The position numbers and the translations under genes are program-made. A DNA stretch of 64,000 nucleotides, taken from Prevotellaceae bacterium. GTDB taxonomy: Bacteria > Bacteroidota > Bacteroidia > Bacteroidales > Paludibacteraceae. The notes under the pieces are model-generated. The model was not told the DNA's origin. It searched no databases and saw only the letters and a list, made by a program, of their open reading frames with translations. Position 1 is the stretch's first letter. The number at the start of each line of letters is the position of its first letter. This document shows positions 1 to 8,339 of the stretch, in pieces. The DNA is taken from positions 1 to 64,000 of the forward strand of contig JAISVA010000017.1 in the NCBI GenBank assembly GCA_031271815.1, in the 5' to 3' direction.

Positions 1-279
1 ACAATAAGCGATGTAGCGCTTGTTTCTATGGAAACAACATCAATAAAACAAAATACATCCGGTAAACTTCCGTTTGTTACAATAAGTGGCAAAACATTGT
101 CTTTAAGCGCCTCAAATTCGGTAATGGTAAATATTTTTGATATTTATGGCAAAATAGCGGCAAAATTTAGTGCAGCGGGAAATTCGGAATTTTCCTTGAA
201 TGATATACCGACAGGCATTTATTTTGTAAATATTGAAGGGCAAGGTGTTGAAAGTACAACTAAAATAGTATTAAAATAA
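1..279 (+). CDS. T9SS-sorted protein, C-terminal fragment (5' end outside window)
   Basis: The reading frame is open from base 1, so this is the 3' end of a larger gene; the first ATG at 28 is internal. The last ~75 residues match a type A T9SS C-terminal sorting domain: a strand with 'VNIFDIYGK', then 'PTGIYFVNIEG', ending in a basic tail 'TTKIVLK'. Such domains direct the cargo through the Por/Gld machinery across the outer membrane, where they are normally cleaved. The catalytic or binding part of the protein is not visible, so its function cannot be stated. The next gene also carries a T9SS domain, which may mean a shared secreted-enzyme locus. Confidence 0.85.
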   Translation, partial: TISDVALVSMETTSIKQNTSGKLPFVTISGKTLSLSASNSVMVNIFDIYGKIAAKFSAAGNSEFSLNDIPTGIYFVNIEGQGVESTTKIVLK

Positions 280-474
280 AAATATTCTAAAAATTTTAGC
301 CATTCAGGCAATTTTTATTTCCTGTGCTATTGAGGTGTTTTTTATAATAAGGTTCTTAGCGGGTTTCCCGGCAGGTGCATATCCCCCATAACTGTCATGC
401 TAAGAGATATAAATATTTGGCTATCAAACAAAAAATGTATTTTTAATGTACGAAACGTATATGTAAAGAAATAA

Positions 475-1515
475 ATGAAAACATTATTTAAAATAATTAT
501 TTTTTTGACCGGATTCTTTTTTTTGAGTTTTTCCGGATATTCGCAATATGACGGGCGAAATTACTTGGGTGCGGAATTATATTCCGGTCAGCTTTTTCGG
601 TACGGACGGTTTGAGGCGCGTATGTATATGGCTGCTCAATCGGGAACAGTCAGTTCTATGTTCCTCTATCATAACGACTCATATATGGGAGCGCCGGAAC
701 CATGGAGAGAAATCGACATCGAAGTATTGGGAAAATCCCCTTCTCAATTTCAATCCAACATGATTACGGGAGTAGCCGGAAATCAAGTAACGAGCGAGAA
801 ACATCACGAACTTGGATTTTATGCCAATACCGGTTATCATACATATGCGATTGAATGGACACCGGATTATATCGCATGGTTTATTGATGACGTCGAGGTG
901 CGGCGGGCAACAACCGCCCAAGTTACCGACCTGCGCGACACCGATTTGGGATTGCGTTTCAACCTGTGGATTTCGTCTGAAACTTCCTGGGTAGGACCTT
1001 TTAACCCTCAACTTCTACCTGCGAATCAGTTTATTAACTGGATAAAATACTATGAATATGCGCCGGGAGAAGGAGATAATAATTCCGATTTCAAGCTAAG
1101 TTGGCAAGACGATTTCGATATGTTCAACACCACCCGTTGGAAAAAAGGAAATTGGACTTTTGACGGCAATCTGGCTTATTTGACACCTTCAAATATCAAT
1201 GTAAAGGAGGGGATGTTAATTATCAGCCTGACCGAAAAAAACAGCTCCGGATTTTCCGGAAATATACCTGCCGATAACAATTCGGTAAACGTTACTGAGC
1301 CAATACGGTCTTCTTCCTTCAGAATATTTCCTAATCCGGTGAAAGACATCCTATATGTTCAAGATATTGAAAACGAGCAAGAAAACATTCAGCTATATAC
1401 TATTTTCGGAGAATTAGTAAAAGAAACAAAAGATAAAAAAATAAATTTCTCCGGATTGCCAAATGGCATTTATGTTGTGAAAATTGCGAATGAATGGACT
1501 AAGGTTGTAAAATAA
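475..1515 (+). CDS. Circularly permuted GH16 beta-glucanase (lichenase type) with T9SS sorting domain
   Basis: 346 residues. A signal peptide covers about residues 1-24. The GH16 catalytic motif ExDxxE is seen as E79-I-D81-I-E83, so the enzyme probably cleaves mixed-linkage beta-1,3-1,4-glucan outside the cell. The order of segments is unusual. The catalytic half comes first (around 'GRFEARMYMAAQSGTVSSMF'), and the strand that starts ordinary bacterial lichenases ('WQDDFDMFNTTRWKKG' into 'WTFDGN') comes after it, near residues 208-235. This is the circularly permuted order known from Fibrobacter succinogenes 1,3-1,4-beta-glucanase, which it resembles closely from memory. Residues from about 282 ('FRIFPNPVKDILYV' to 'EWTKVVK') are a T9SS sorting domain. 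No clear -7 box was found upstream. Confidence 0.9.
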   Translation: MKTLFKIIIFLTGFFFLSFSGYSQYDGRNYLGAELYSGQLFRYGRFEARMYMAAQSGTVSSMFLYHNDSYMGAPEPWREIDIEVLGKSPSQFQSNMITGVAGNQVTSEKHHELGFYANTGYHTYAIEWTPDYIAWFIDDVEVRRATTAQVTDLRDTDLGLRFNLWISSETSWVGPFNPQLLPANQFINWIKYYEYAPGEGDNNSDFKLSWQDDFDMFNTTRWKKGNWTFDGNLAYLTPSNINVKEGMLIISLTEKNSSGFSGNIPADNNSVNVTEPIRSSSFRIFPNPVKDILYVQDIENEQENIQLYTIFGELVKETKDKKINFSGLPNGIYVVKIANEWTKVVK

Positions 1516-1518
1516 TAA

Positions 1519-1600
1519 AGGGCTGCCTCAAAAGATATTTATCCGTGAATTACACAAATTGACACAAAATTAAATTAATGTTCTAATTATCGGAAATTTA
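1519..1600. repeat. Partial family-2 repeat in a 480-bp gap
   Basis: The gap 1516-1995 starts with 'GGCTGCCTCAAAAGATA' followed by 'CGTGAATTACACAAATT', the left end of the family-2 repeat seen in full at 27489-27626. The right half is missing or decayed. The rest of the gap is AT-rich, with a low-complexity T-rich stretch at 1735-1810. I see no convincing gene there, only the -7 box of trmN6 near 1945. Confidence 0.6.
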
Positions 1601-1941
1601 CGCTTTTCAAAGTCTGTAGTTTATAAACGTGTTGAAACCTGTCTTTGTCTTGTAAAGAATACGCTGAACGATTTCTGCCAAATCTACTTTGGCAGCGAAT
1701 CTGTATCTGTTCCTGGGTACAAGTGGTAAAATCAGTGTTTCTATTTGTTTTTTTGTTTTTTTGCACTATTGCTTTTTTTTATTTAAGTATATTCTGGTCG
1801 TATTTAAATATAAGGCTTTTAGGAAGAAGAGCAAGTTTTTTGTCATAGTAAAAAAGTTTAAATGAGTTTTACTTTATTGCGATATTCCGCGGATTATTTC
1901 AGATTCTTTGCAAAAACTACCCGCAATGCAATAAAATTCGT

Positions 1942-1949
1942 TAATTTTG
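1942..1949 (+). promoter_or_regulatory. Probable -7 box for trmN6
   Basis: TAATTTTG matches the Bacteroidota housekeeping -7 consensus TAnnTTTG and lies about 46 bp before the trmN6 ATG. No TTTG is found at the expected -33 spacing, so only half of the promoter is supported. Confidence 0.45.
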
Positions 1950-1995
1950 CCTTCCCCTAATCCCATAATTTTACGCTCAAACTTTCAACTCAATT

Positions 1996-2706
1996 ATGTC
2001 TAATCCCTATTTCCAGTTCAAACAGTTCAGAATCAACCAGGACAGGTGCGCGATGAAAGTCGGCACAGACGGCGTCTTATTGGGTGCGTGGACGGATGTT
2101 TCGGACGTTCAATCCATTCTGGACGTGGGCACGGGCACCGGATTGATTGCCTTGATGCTCGCTCAACGCTCGCCTGCCGCTGTTTCCGGAATTGAAATAG
2201 ACAGAGATGCGGCGGCGCAAGCATCTGAAAATGTGCATAACTCTCCCTGGAGCGAACGAATCAACATAGAAGCCGTTTCACTGCAAGTTTTTGCGGAACG
2301 TACCGGTTGCCGTTTTGACCTGATCGTAAGTAATCCGCCTTATTTTAACAAATCGCTGAAAAATCCGGATAACCGGCGTTCGACAGCCCGGCATACCGAT
2401 TCGTTGAGTCAACAAAATTTGATTGAGGCGGCTGATACACTTTTGTCGGACGCCGGACGATTAGCAGTCATTTTACCTGTTGCCGAAGGGTTGGAGTTTA
2501 TTTTACAGGCGGAAACGGCTGGATTGTATTGTTCAAAAAAGACGAAAGTAATACCGCGAACCGGTGCACCTGAAAAGCGGTTGCTGTTGGAATTTTCACG
2601 GTCGAAGGAAGTTTGCCGCGAAAATTCGCTGTTGATTGAAATGGCGCGGCACTGTTACTCGGAGGAATTCCGCAGGTTGACGGAGGATTATTATTTACAG
2701 AGGTAA
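1996..2706 (+). CDS. trmN6: tRNA1(Val) (adenine37-N6)-methyltransferase
   Basis: 236 residues, the usual length for TrmN6/YfiC. It methylates N6 of A37 next to the anticodon of tRNA-Val with S-adenosylmethionine, in the cytoplasm. SAM motif I is 'ILDVGTGTGLIALM' (residues 41-54), and the N6-adenine methylase motif NPPY is at 113-116 in 'VSNPPYF'. The N-terminal 'FQFKQFRINQDRCAMKVGTD' is typical of the family. It stands alone between two gaps. The ATG at 1996 fits the start seen in homologues. Confidence 0.9.
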   Translation: MSNPYFQFKQFRINQDRCAMKVGTDGVLLGAWTDVSDVQSILDVGTGTGLIALMLAQRSPAAVSGIEIDRDAAAQASENVHNSPWSERINIEAVSLQVFAERTGCRFDLIVSNPPYFNKSLKNPDNRRSTARHTDSLSQQNLIEAADTLLSDAGRLAVILPVAEGLEFILQAETAGLYCSKKTKVIPRTGAPEKRLLLEFSRSKEVCRENSLLIEMARHCYSEEFRRLTEDYYLQR

Positions 2707-2753
2707 AGAGAATTTTGTTTAAATATACAAGAAAAAACTAAATAAAAAATATA

Positions 2754-2761
2754 TATCTTTG
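2754..2761 (+). promoter_or_regulatory. -7 box upstream of the Rpn remnant
   Basis: TATCTTTG is a perfect TAnnTTTG box 34 bp before the ATG at 2796. Any transcript would start just upstream of that ATG and make the TTG at 2787 an unlikely start. No -33 partner at standard spacing. Confidence 0.45.
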
Positions 2762-2795
2762 CCCTGAAAATTAGAAAAAATCATACTTGTGCAAG

Positions 2796-3261
2796 ATGAA
2801 GCAAATCAACGACTACATTTGGAAAGGAGCATTGGAAGAAATTGCAGACGATTTTCTGCGGTTTATGCACCCACAGGCTGATGAAATATCCGATTTCGGC
2901 AAAAAGATTGAGTTTCCCGATAAAGAAATACAACAACTTTTTCCTGTTGAAAGCGAAGATGAGTTAGTACCGAAAATTGTCGATAAGCTGGCAAAAGTTT
3001 ACACACACGATGGTCGGGAAGAATGGATTTTGATACATATTGAAGTGCTGGCAAATTACAGGAAAGGAGAAAACAATGGGAATAGCAGAATTATTTTTAT
3101 CGGTTGAAAAGAAACGCGCTGCGAAGGAAGGAGAAAAATGTACCATTAAGCGTACCATCATCAATATGCTGAATAAAAATCTTGATGATGATTTAATCGC
3201 CGGCATTGCCGGAGTCTCTTTGGATTATGTAGCCAAATTGAAACTTTCCTTGAATAAATAA
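2796..3261 (+). pseudogene. Rpn family PD-(D/E)XK nuclease/transposase-like, decayed
   Basis: The first part (2796-3107) encodes the N-terminal domain of Rpn/'recombination-promoting nuclease' proteins, common in Bacteroidales: 'ADDFLRFMHPQADEI', 'FPDKEIQQLFP', then 'DGREEWILIHIEV'. The expected central nuclease section (about 120-200 residues) is missing. The C-terminal piece, with 'TIKRTIINMLNKNLDDDLIA' and 'GVSLDYVAKLK', continues in another frame (3040-3261). I read this as an internal deletion plus frameshift. The -7 box TATCTTTG upstream is intact. The short first ORF could still be translated, but it lacks the rest of the fold. Confidence 0.7.
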
Positions 3262-3300
3262 CAATCGGAACATCCGACCTGTCTTAATAATCATACATTT

Positions 3301-3663
3301 TCATGCCTGTTCCGGATAAAAATGTACTACCGTCGCCCTCTCCACTTCACCCGAAACGGGCGGATTGTGTTTGGATAATTGCACTTCCAATGATTTTATT
3401 TGAGGGAACCGGTCTAAAATCCGGTCTGAAATCCGTTGGGCAACGTGCTCAATCAGTTTCGATGCCTGTTGCATTTCGCTTTTGACCAGTTCATACACTT
3501 CCGCGTAATTGATTGTTTCGTCCAAATCGTCTTCCCTTGCCGCTTTACTGAAATCAAAGGCAAATCTAACCGTTACCGAATAGGCATTTCCCACCATCCG
3601 CTCCTCCGGAAGAACTCCGTGGAAGGCGTGGAATTTCATATTTTCGAGAAGAATCGAATTCAT
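3301..3663 (-). CDS. folB: Dihydroneopterin aldolase
   Basis: 120 residues from the ATG at 3663 ('MNSILLENMKFHAFHGVLPE'). An upstream in-frame start at 3693 reads into the hairpin repeat and was not used. FolB splits 7,8-dihydroneopterin to 6-hydroxymethyl-dihydropterin and glycolaldehyde in folate synthesis. Visible family marks are 'HGVLPEER' with the active-site Glu, 'TINYAEVYELV', the 'LIEHVAQRI' helix, and the catalytic Lys region 'VQLSKHNPP'. A second folate gene, folP, lies far away at 55 kb. It is convergent with the Rpn remnant and separated from the alcohol dehydrogenase by a hairpin. Confidence 0.93.
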   Translation of the reverse strand: MNSILLENMKFHAFHGVLPEERMVGNAYSVTVRFAFDFSKAAREDDLDETINYAEVYELVKSEMQQASKLIEHVAQRISDRILDRFPQIKSLEVQLSKHNPPVSGEVERATVVHFYPEQA

Positions 3664-3667
3664 AATA

Positions 3668-3772
3668 AAAAAGCGCGGAGGCGCGAAAAGCATGAAGGCG
3701 CGAAGGCATAAATACCCGAAAAGTCTCTCAAAATCTCTCTTCGTGCTTTCGCGCCCTCGCCCTTTCGTACTT
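3668..3772. repeat. Family-3 hairpin repeat ('gcgcgaag' type)
   Basis: Imperfect inverted repeat built from 'GAAGGCGCGAAGGCA'-like units on the left and 'TTCGTGCTTTCGCGCC'-like units on the right, lying between two minus-strand genes. Similar hairpins occur at 9447, 33815, 44020, 51109 and 60703. It could act as a terminator or RNA-stabilising hairpin between the alcohol dehydrogenase gene and folB. Confidence 0.6.
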
Positions 3773-3773
3773 C

Positions 3774-4943
3774 TTACAGCGCCAATTCATAAATATTTGC
3801 AATATCCTTTTCCGTCAGTTTGACAAAAGAGCCGAGTGTATGCGTTCCCTGTAATCCGATGTTTTTAACCATAAACGGAATATCTTCCTTTTTGGCGCCG
3901 ATTTCGGCGAAAGAAGTCGGCATACCGATTGATTTCAGGAATTGTTCGAAACGCCGGATTCCCTCTTTTGCCGTCTCTTCCGGGTTTGCCTCGTTCAGCC
4001 GGCAGCCCCATACGCGCACGGCAACCTGGACAAAACGGTTGATGTCGTGATGCATCACGTATTTCATCCACGCGGGGAATATTACCGCCAATCCTGCGCC
4101 GTGAGCAACGTCGTATAATGCCGAAAGCTCGTGTTCGATTGCGTGGCTCGACCAGTCCTGCTTGCGTCCCACTCCGCAAATGTTGTTATGCGATACCATT
4201 CCCGCCCACATAATATTGGCGCGTGCGCCGTAATTCATCGGTTCGGCAATGGCAACGGGCACCTCGTTGACCATCGTCAGCAACATTGCTTCGCAAAGAC
4301 GGTCGGTTACTTCCACTTCGGTTGTGTTGGTGAAATACCGCTCGAAAACGTGCGCCATAATATCAGTTGCTCCGGCAGCCGTCTGATAAGCCGGGAGCGT
4401 ACAGGTTAATTCCGGATTGAGGATTGAGAAGACCGGACGCAACAAATCGTTGCTTACGCCACGTTTCAACATTCCCTCTTCTTTGGTTATTACGGTACTT
4501 TCCGAGCCCTCACTTCCGGCTGCGGCTATGGTAAGAACGGTCCCCACCGGCAACGCTTTTTCGACGGGTTTGCCTTCATAAAAATCCCAAAAATCACCTT
4601 CGTAGGGCACGCCCATTGCAATTGCTTTTGCCGAGTCAATCGCACTTCCGCCGCCAACCGGCAAGAGGAAATCGACTTTTTCCTGCCTGCAAAGCCCGAT
4701 ACCTTCATATACCAATCCGCTACGAGGATTCGGCTTAACACCGCCCAACTCAACGAATGGTATGTTTTGCGCTCTCAACGACTCTTTCACTCTGTCGAGC
4801 AATCCGCTTTTTATAACCGAACCCGAACCGTAGTGTAACAGCACTTTTGTCCCGCCGAATTTCTTTACATACTTACCGGCTTCCGACTCTGTCCCCTTTC
4901 CGAATACAAAATAGGTAGGACTGAAAAAGGTAAAATTTTCCAT
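3774..4943 (-). CDS. Iron-containing alcohol dehydrogenase (BdhA/YqhD-like)
   Basis: 389 residues, full length for the group III Fe-ADH family. It probably reduces aldehydes to alcohols (butanol dehydrogenase type) with NAD(P)H during fermentation. The nucleotide-binding 'GGGSAIDSAKA' starts at residue 97. Metal ligands are visible as D194 and H198 in 'TDIMAHVFERYF', H267 in 'SSHAIEHELSA' and H281 in 'DVAHGAGLAV'. These line up with the BdhA/YqhD subgroup, but the substrate is inferred. A -7 box on the minus strand at 4982-4975 drives it, back to back with the promoter of the GNAT gene. Confidence 0.9.
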   Translation of the reverse strand: MENFTFFSPTYFVFGKGTESEAGKYVKKFGGTKVLLHYGSGSVIKSGLLDRVKESLRAQNIPFVELGGVKPNPRSGLVYEGIGLCRQEKVDFLLPVGGGSAIDSAKAIAMGVPYEGDFWDFYEGKPVEKALPVGTVLTIAAAGSEGSESTVITKEEGMLKRGVSNDLLRPVFSILNPELTCTLPAYQTAAGATDIMAHVFERYFTNTTEVEVTDRLCEAMLLTMVNEVPVAIAEPMNYGARANIMWAGMVSHNNICGVGRKQDWSSHAIEHELSALYDVAHGAGLAVIFPAWMKYVMHHDINRFVQVAVRVWGCRLNEANPEETAKEGIRRFEQFLKSIGMPTSFAEIGAKKEDIPFMVKNIGLQGTHTLGSFVKLTEKDIANIYELAL

Positions 4944-4974
4944 TTGTGTTTTTCTATTTTTTATTTAACGGAAG

Positions 4975-5011
4975 CAAAAGTAAGAAAAGCGATTGATAAT
5001 TTGTACTTTTG
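4975..5011. promoter_or_regulatory. Divergent -7 boxes for the Fe-ADH and GNAT genes
   Basis: TACTTTTG occurs on the minus strand (4982-4975) for the alcohol dehydrogenase and on the plus strand (5004-5011) for the GNAT gene. The plus-strand box ends 18 bp before the ATG at 5030, so the in-frame TTG at 5009 cannot be the start. No clear -33 boxes. Confidence 0.5.
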
Positions 5012-5029
5012 TGTTCATTTTATTTTAAG

Positions 5030-6115
5030 ATGCAAATAGAATCCTATAATCGCCAAGAGCTGCAAGAATTTATCGAATCCGGTTTTTACAAACAGCTGGA
5101 CAACATCCCGATCAGCTATCACCGGGCATTGTCCCAAATTCATAATCCGGCCTGTGATGAAGAGGATACGCTTTTGTGGGCTGCATACGATCATAATTCG
5201 CTGGTAGGCTATGCGGGTATTTTGCCCGGAATGTGCCGCGCAGGCAAAGTTGACAAAAAAATATACTGGCTAAGCGGTTTCTGGGTGGATGAGTCATACC
5301 GGAAGAAACAGGTTGCTTCCCTGCTTTTTTTTCCGTTAATACGTGCGTATGAAGAGCGATTGTTTATTACCAACATCGTTCCCGGTTTGGAGAAGACATA
5401 CCAGCGTCTCGGCATTTTCCAGCCTACTGTATATCGAACCGGATACCGTTTTTACATGCAGTTTTGCTTTTCGGAAATTATTGTTTCGCGAAAATTCCGT
5501 TCGCCGTTTTTGAAATCGGCAGCTGCATTGACCGACTATCTTCTCAACTTGCCTTTTTCCGTAAGAACGCTTTTTTATAAAAAATCAAAGAAAACGTTTC
5601 ACATAACTGAGGACAGTTGCTTTGACGAAAATTTCCAATCGCTCATCAACTCTCTTCAGCCGGAAGATAATTACATTAAAAAAGATGCAACCCATTTTGA
5701 GTGGATATTGCGTTATCCCTGGATTTTGCAGGGAAAACAGGACGAGGAAAGCCAGCGGTATTTTTTTTCGTCCCGCTCCGGCCGGTTCAACTATTGCCCG
5801 TTAAAGGTTTATGAAAAGGAAAAATTGGCAGGGTTTGTGTTGTTGAAAATCCGCGACCGGGCGCTTACCGTTTCTTATCTCTATGCGAAAGATGCAGCCG
5901 TAAAAGATATAGCGCTCTATCTTTTGGAAAAAGCGGAAAGGGAAAAGCTGAAAACGGTCACCACTTCCGACAAGCGATTAGCCGGTGAAATCAGTAAAAA
6001 CCGGATTCGCTACATTGCTGCTAAGGAGATAAAACGTGCCTGCATCGTAACGAAAAAGATGAATATTACTTCGTTTGCCTTTCAGGAGGATGACGGAGAT
6101 AGCGTTTTTACCTGA
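5030..6115 (+). CDS. GNAT-family N-acetyltransferase
   Basis: 361 residues, start ATG 5030. The N-terminal half looks like a GNAT domain: 'SLVGYAGILPGM' as a beta strand, then 'YWLSGFWVDESYRKKQVASL', which is motif A with an R/Q-x-x-G/A-like acetyl-CoA loop, then 'GLEKTYQRLGIFQP'. The C-terminal half ('KLAGFVLLKIRDRALTVSYL', then 'YLLEKAEREKLKTVTTS') resembles a second, weaker GNAT fold, as in tandem-GNAT proteins. The substrate cannot be told. It is transcribed alone from a promoter divergent from the Fe-ADH gene. Confidence 0.65.
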   Translation: MQIESYNRQELQEFIESGFYKQLDNIPISYHRALSQIHNPACDEEDTLLWAAYDHNSLVGYAGILPGMCRAGKVDKKIYWLSGFWVDESYRKKQVASLLFFPLIRAYEERLFITNIVPGLEKTYQRLGIFQPTVYRTGYRFYMQFCFSEIIVSRKFRSPFLKSAAALTDYLLNLPFSVRTLFYKKSKKTFHITEDSCFDENFQSLINSLQPEDNYIKKDATHFEWILRYPWILQGKQDEESQRYFFSSRSGRFNYCPLKVYEKEKLAGFVLLKIRDRALTVSYLYAKDAAVKDIALYLLEKAEREKLKTVTTSDKRLAGEISKNRIRYIAAKEIKRACIVTKKMNITSFAFQEDDGDSVFT

Positions 6116-6190
6116 CAGCTAATCCAATCCAATTTGCAGTATTACCGGAAAAAATTTAGAAATAGTTCTCGGATAAGCATTAAAAATTAA

Positions 6191-6198
6191 TATATTTG
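6191..6198 (+). promoter_or_regulatory. -7 box for the DUF4197 gene
   Basis: TATATTTG fits TAnnTTTG and lies 32 bp before the ATG at 6230. No -33 box at standard spacing. Confidence 0.45.
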
Positions 6199-6229
6199 CA
6201 TCCGGCTAAAATTTTAAATTCAATCAATT

Positions 6230-7138
6230 ATGACAACACAACTGAAAAAACACGCGCACCAGATTTTGACCTTTTGCCTAACCCTTTTTCTGCTGTCCGG
6301 CTGTTCGGAAGATACCCTGAAAAACATCTTGAATAATGACAAAACAGTTGACGGATTGAAAGAAGCCTTGAAAATAGGCACCCAAAACGCAACCGGGATG
6401 TTGGGAAAAAACGGTGGTTATTATAATGACCCGACCGTATTTATCGACCTTCCGCCGGAAGCAAAGACTACGATCGAAACTGCATCAAAAGTTGCCGGTA
6501 TCATTAATGTAGTAAACAGCATTCCCTTGGTAAATACCTTAATCCAAAATAGCGGCGTTGATTTGAGCGCATTTAGCTCCGATTTATCGGGCAATCTGAT
6601 CAGTGCATTTAATCGCGGTGCGGAAAAAGCAGCGCCACAGGCGGTTAATGTTTTTGTTGAAGCAATCTCGAAAATGTCTATTAACGACGGAAAAAAGATC
6701 TTATTCAATTCGAACAATGAGGCAGCAACGGATTACCTGAAAGAAAACACTTCAGCAAGTCTGGCAATTGCATTTTCTCCAATTATCAACGAAACAATCA
6801 GCGAAATTAATGTAGGCGTAGGAAACGAAAAATACAACGCTCTTAACGCATGGAAACTTTTTGCCGAACAAAACAATAAATTAGCGGAATTAATACAATC
6901 ATCCAAATTTCAAGATGTATTAAATAACCCGATGGTTTCGATTGCCTTGTCCGATTCGCAAATAAGCGCCGTAAAATCCATACAACCGACCGACACCGAC
7001 TTAGGAAGCTATGTAGTGGGTAAAGCGTTAGATGGAATCTTTACAAAAATAGGCATAGAAGAATACAAAATCAGAACCGATGCCAACGCGCGCGTTAATG
7101 AGCTGCTGCAAGACGTTTTCGGACAATTAGATAATTAA
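6230..7138 (+). CDS. DUF4197 family lipoprotein
   Basis: 302 residues. The N-terminus has a lipoprotein signal with lipobox 'LLSGC' (Cys25), so it should be membrane-anchored in the envelope. The body is helical, with DUF4197 features: 'GLKEALKIGTQNATGML', the 'NDPTVFIDLPPE' segment, 'LISAFNRGAEKAAPQA' and a terminal 'GKALDGIFTKIGIEEYKIR'. The family has no established function. It is followed after 10 bp by the ComF-like gene, so the two are probably cotranscribed with the small lipoprotein at 7897. Confidence 0.85.
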   Translation: MTTQLKKHAHQILTFCLTLFLLSGCSEDTLKNILNNDKTVDGLKEALKIGTQNATGMLGKNGGYYNDPTVFIDLPPEAKTTIETASKVAGIINVVNSIPLVNTLIQNSGVDLSAFSSDLSGNLISAFNRGAEKAAPQAVNVFVEAISKMSINDGKKILFNSNNEAATDYLKENTSASLAIAFSPIINETISEINVGVGNEKYNALNAWKLFAEQNNKLAELIQSSKFQDVLNNPMVSIALSDSQISAVKSIQPTDTDLGSYVVGKALDGIFTKIGIEEYKIRTDANARVNELLQDVFGQLDN

Positions 7139-7148
7139 GCGGAAGGCA

Positions 7149-7856
7149 ATGTCGTCCCTAAAAAACGGATTAACCGGTGTTCTGCACGATTTTACCGGAC
7201 TGTTTTATCCCAATCTCTGTATTGGCTGCGGGAAAATTCTCCGTCGAAACGAAAAGCAGCTGTGCCTGAACTGCCTGATGCAGTTGCCGCTGACCAATTA
7301 CCACCTGATTGACGAGAATACAATTGAAAAACGGTTTTACGGGAAAGCGGAAGTTCAATGCGCTACCACGTTTCTCTATTTCGAGAAAGAAATCGTTACG
7401 CAAAAGTTGTTGCATGCGATAAAATACCGCGGACAGAAAGAGCTTGGCGAACAAATGGGCACATTGTTCGGCTTACAGCTAAAAAACAGCCGGTTTGACA
7501 AAATAGACGCAATCATTCCCGTTCCGCTGCACCCCAATAAATTCAAGGTGCGCGGATACAACCAAAGCGAATGGATTGCCAAAGGGATGGCGCTAACGAT
7601 GATGAAACCGTTGATCAGCAATGTGTTGAAGCGCATTGTTGAGAATCCGACGCAAACAAAAAAAGGGGTATTTGAACGGTGGGAAAACACTGCCGGGATT
7701 TTTGAGTCCGAAAATACGGAACTTATTGAAAATAAGCATTTACTCCTGGTGGATGATGTGCTGACGACCGGCGCAACGCTCGAAGCCTGCATCATTCCGC
7801 TGCAAAAAATAAAAGGTGTAAAAATCAGCATAGCGGCATTGGCGACAGTTATCTAA
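7149..7856 (+). CDS. ComF-like phosphoribosyltransferase
   Basis: 235 residues. The N-terminal part carries a zinc-finger-like cluster, 'CIGCGK' near residue 25 and 'LCLNCL' near 38. The C-terminal part is a type I phosphoribosyltransferase fold with 'IIPVPLHPNKFKVRGYNQSE' and the PRPP-binding loop 'LLLVDDVLTTGAT'. ComF proteins are linked to DNA uptake and branch migration in competent bacteria, but many non-competent species have them (GntX). No other competence gene is close, so the role here is open. It lies 10 bp after the DUF4197 gene. Confidence 0.88.
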   Translation: MSSLKNGLTGVLHDFTGLFYPNLCIGCGKILRRNEKQLCLNCLMQLPLTNYHLIDENTIEKRFYGKAEVQCATTFLYFEKEIVTQKLLHAIKYRGQKELGEQMGTLFGLQLKNSRFDKIDAIIPVPLHPNKFKVRGYNQSEWIAKGMALTMMKPLISNVLKRIVENPTQTKKGVFERWENTAGIFESENTELIENKHLLLVDDVLTTGATLEACIIPLQKIKGVKISIAALATVI

Positions 7857-7896
7857 CATAAAAAGCAGTATTAACAACAATAAAAAACATTTTTCT

Positions 7897-8256
7897 ATGA
7901 ACGCAAAAATTTTATCGGTTTTATTTATCCTTTTCGCAGGGATCGGATTTTTTTCCTGTTCAAATGACGACAGTTCAGGCAGCAGTTATGATTCGGGAAA
8001 ACAACAGGGAGAAAAACTTCGCAATGCCGTCAATACTTACAGCTCAAATACTGTTCAGGCAGGTGCGGATGCATTAGCGGTTTATTCGCAATACAAAAAA
8101 AATTCGTCCGACACCGAATGGAAAAAAGGATTTCTCGGCGGAGCCACTAATTTTGACGAAAGTAAATACAGTGGATTGGAAAAGTTGCTGGAACAGGATG
8201 TTAATTTGGAAAACATTGCGAACATCCTCCCCAATTTACTGAAATTGCTGAATTAA
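7897..8256 (+). CDS. Small lipoprotein of unknown function
   Basis: 119 residues. Signal peptide with lipobox 'GFFSC' (Cys21), followed by an acidic/Ser-rich linker 'SNDDSSGSSYDSG' and a short helical domain ending 'LENIANILPNLLKLLN'. I do not recognise a named family. It follows the ComF-like gene by 40 bp and may be the last gene of the DUF4197 operon. The strong promoter at 8260 begins directly after it. Confidence 0.6.
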   Translation: MNAKILSVLFILFAGIGFFSCSNDDSSGSSYDSGKQQGEKLRNAVNTYSSNTVQAGADALAVYSQYKKNSSDTEWKKGFLGGATNFDESKYSGLEKLLEQDVNLENIANILPNLLKLLN

Positions 8257-8259
8257 AAG

Positions 8260-8290
8260 TTTGTTTTTATTCGTTAGATTATTATTTTTG
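8260..8290 (+). promoter_or_regulatory. Bacteroidota promoter (-33 TTTG, -7 TATTTTTG)
   Basis: TTTG at 8260-8263 and TATTTTTG at 8283-8290 are separated by 19 bp, the standard spacing for the Bacteroidota housekeeping sigma factor. Transcription should start near 8297, about 43 bp before the DUF5606 start codon. Confidence 0.75.
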
Positions 8291-8339
8291 CAGCGGTAAA
8301 AGATAGTTAATCAAAGCAAACAAATATCAATTAATTAAT

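Noticed and set aside
1645..1848. 67-residue ORF after the lichenase gene
   Set aside because: Low-complexity Phe/Leu-rich translation of a T-rich stretch, no start context and no recognisable family.
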